Assembly: GCA_022316685.1 (NCBI GenBank)
Contig: JAKJHU010000083.1
Coordinates: 1,736,001 to 1,800,000 of the forward strand
Origin: Progne subis subis
Taxonomy: Eukaryota; Chordata; Aves; Passeriformes; Hirundinidae
Direction of reading: 5' to 3'
DNA length: 64,000 nt
The notes beneath the pieces are model-generated. The model saw nothing but the letters and a program-made list of their open reading frames with translations. It did no database searches and was not told where the DNA came from. Shown one piece after another: positions 62,991 to 64,000 of the stretch (within the stretch, counting starts at the first letter, position 1; the number at the start of each line of letters is the position of its first letter). The position numbers were made by a program, and so were the translations under genes.

Positions 62991-64000
62991 GAGGAGGGAC
63001 GCGGGGCCGGAGGGTCACGGGTTCGAACCCCGGGAGCGACACCGGGGGACAGGAGAGCACGGGAGGGGACAACGCTGCTCCTCTGCCACCCTGCTCCAAG
63101 CCTAAACCCTTTCCTCCCCCCGCAGGAAAAACTACAGGGAAACAACAACAACATCAAAAACCCCTCAAGAACAAAACACTTTTGAAGAACGGAAATGTGC
63201 GTTTCGAATTAAAGCACGCTGTCCCAGCGTGTGACGAAGCGGCTCGGTATCCCCAGCCCCGCTGAAACACGCCCGAGTGACGAGCTGCAGAGCCTGCTGG
63301 CACTGCCTGTGCCTGGCTACAGGGTAGCGGTCACATCCGCACGGTTTGATGGGGATCGCTGCGGGCAGCTCCGGCGCTTTCCTGTTCACTGCTCGCTCGG
63401 GATCCCTTCTGCCGCTGTGTCTCGCTCCGCCTGGGAGGAGCTGCCGACCGCTAGACTGGAGCGAGGGTAAACCCGAGCCCTCTTGGTCACCGAGCTGCTC
63501 CTTTCCCCTCCGCCTGCAGGGCAGGAGCTCCTCGGATATCCGAGTATTTTCCTGAATATCTGGATATTCCGATTTCCAGCGGCCAGAGCGTCCCGTCCCC
63601 GGGCGCTGCGCCGCTGGGAAAGAATCGCAACCGGTTCTCACCATGCCGGCACATCCTCGGGCATTCCCATGGCAGCCTTCATGCCACGGGTTCCGTTCCC
63701 AGCAATTTAGGAGCGCGTCTTGCTAAAACTTTGCCTGGTTTTAGCCGTGTTATCAAATCAGGCTGTCGGGCAGCTCGTGCACCTGGAGAAGACACATGCC
63801 CGCAGCCAAGTCAACGTTTCTCCAAGGCACTCTGAAGAACCTGGGAATGCTGTTCCCAGGCTTGCAGAAATTAATTCTAGAGGAGGAGAGGACACGGAAA
63901 AAACGCTGCACTGATCTTCTGCTGTCCACAATGAACATCAGTCACCACCAGAACGTGATTTTATCCTCCTGAGGACCTGAGGTGGTCTCGGGCGGCTCTG
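62991..64000. other. 5' flank of VGLL4
   Basis: Upstream of the promoter the DNA stays moderately CpG-rich to about 63.66 kb and then becomes ordinary. I see no exon with a recognisable protein. It includes a lone tRNA-type B-box-like palindrome at 63019-63030 and a 14-bp perfect palindrome at 63531-63544. A plus-strand donor-like CAG|GTAGGG at 62959 would allow a divergent transcript, but nothing else supports one. Confidence 0.55.
63531..63544. repeat. Perfect 14-bp palindrome
   Basis: CTCGGATATCCGAG reads the same on both strands, followed within 30 bases by related GATATTCC and GAATATC strings. Confidence 0.9.

Larger units (their letters stand above)
62160..63060. promoter_or_regulatory. 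VGLL4: CpG island at VGLL4 5' end
   Basis: GC content and CpG density rise sharply here compared with the AT-rich intron on the left. The island covers the proposed exon 1, its donor and the P1 promoter. Its composition creates long open frames on both strands that do not look like real proteins. CpG density was judged by eye and not counted. Confidence 0.85.

Noticed and set aside
63019..63030. tRNA B-box-like GGTTCGAACCC
   Set aside because: No A box or cloverleaf upstream, and the would-be T stem has an A-G mismatch; it is a chance palindrome in GC-rich DNA.
62198..63157. 319-codon open frame, minus strand
   Set aside because: It spans the promoter, CRE sites and proposed exon 1 without splicing. 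Its Gly/Ala/Pro/Arg-rich translation follows GC-rich composition, and open frames of similar size exist on the other strand.
1..64000. CRISPR array, operon or prokaryotic defence system
   Set aside because: The window is a vertebrate intron-rich locus; the tandem repeats seen lack unique spacers of regular size, and there are no bacterial-type gene runs.

Overview
The window is vertebrate nuclear DNA, most likely from a bird. Four fragments of CR1 retrotransposon 3' sequence are present, and I see no mammalian SINEs or LINE-1. The DNA is mostly AT-rich and non-coding, with a few sharp CpG-rich islands. A probable endogenous-retrovirus solo LTR of a type I associate with songbirds suggests a passerine, but that is inference.

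I can support one gene, on the minus strand: the 5' half of VGLL4, the vestigial-like protein that binds TEAD and competes with YAP in the Hippo pathway. From its 5' end on the right to its exit at the left edge, the layout is: (1) a CpG-island promoter near 62.85-62.99 kb with a GC box, two CRE/ATF sites arranged as an inverted repeat and an inverted CCAAT box; (2) a probable non-coding first exon whose donor leaves after 62680; (3) an internal exon at 55843-55919 carrying a start codon and the METPLDVLSRAASLVHADDEK N-terminus; (4) a second CpG island at about 31.2-32.56 kb with an alternative first exon, coding at 31832-31913, starting MLFMRMDLLNYQYLDKM; (5) the shared exon at 11747-11933, which both N-termini join in the same phase; (6) an intron running off the left edge. 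The C-terminal exons with the TEAD-binding TDU motifs are not in the window.

The rest is intron and 5' flank. It holds the CR1 fragments, the LTR, several local duplications (a 346-bp pair about 99% identical at 42.0 and 46.4 kb, an 89-bp tandem copy at 49.6 kb and a 24-bp triplet at 30.5 kb), many homopolymers, one long purine tract and a few candidate enhancers. The best of these is a cluster of seven TEAD core motifs with an E-box and a MEF2 site beside the shared exon. Nearly all long open reading frames are shadows of GC-rich or low-complexity DNA. I found no CRISPR array, no RNA gene, no second protein-coding gene and no sign of a new gene system. The points of interest are regulatory: alternative promoters giving two N-termini, and TEAD-type motifs inside a gene whose product restrains TEAD.
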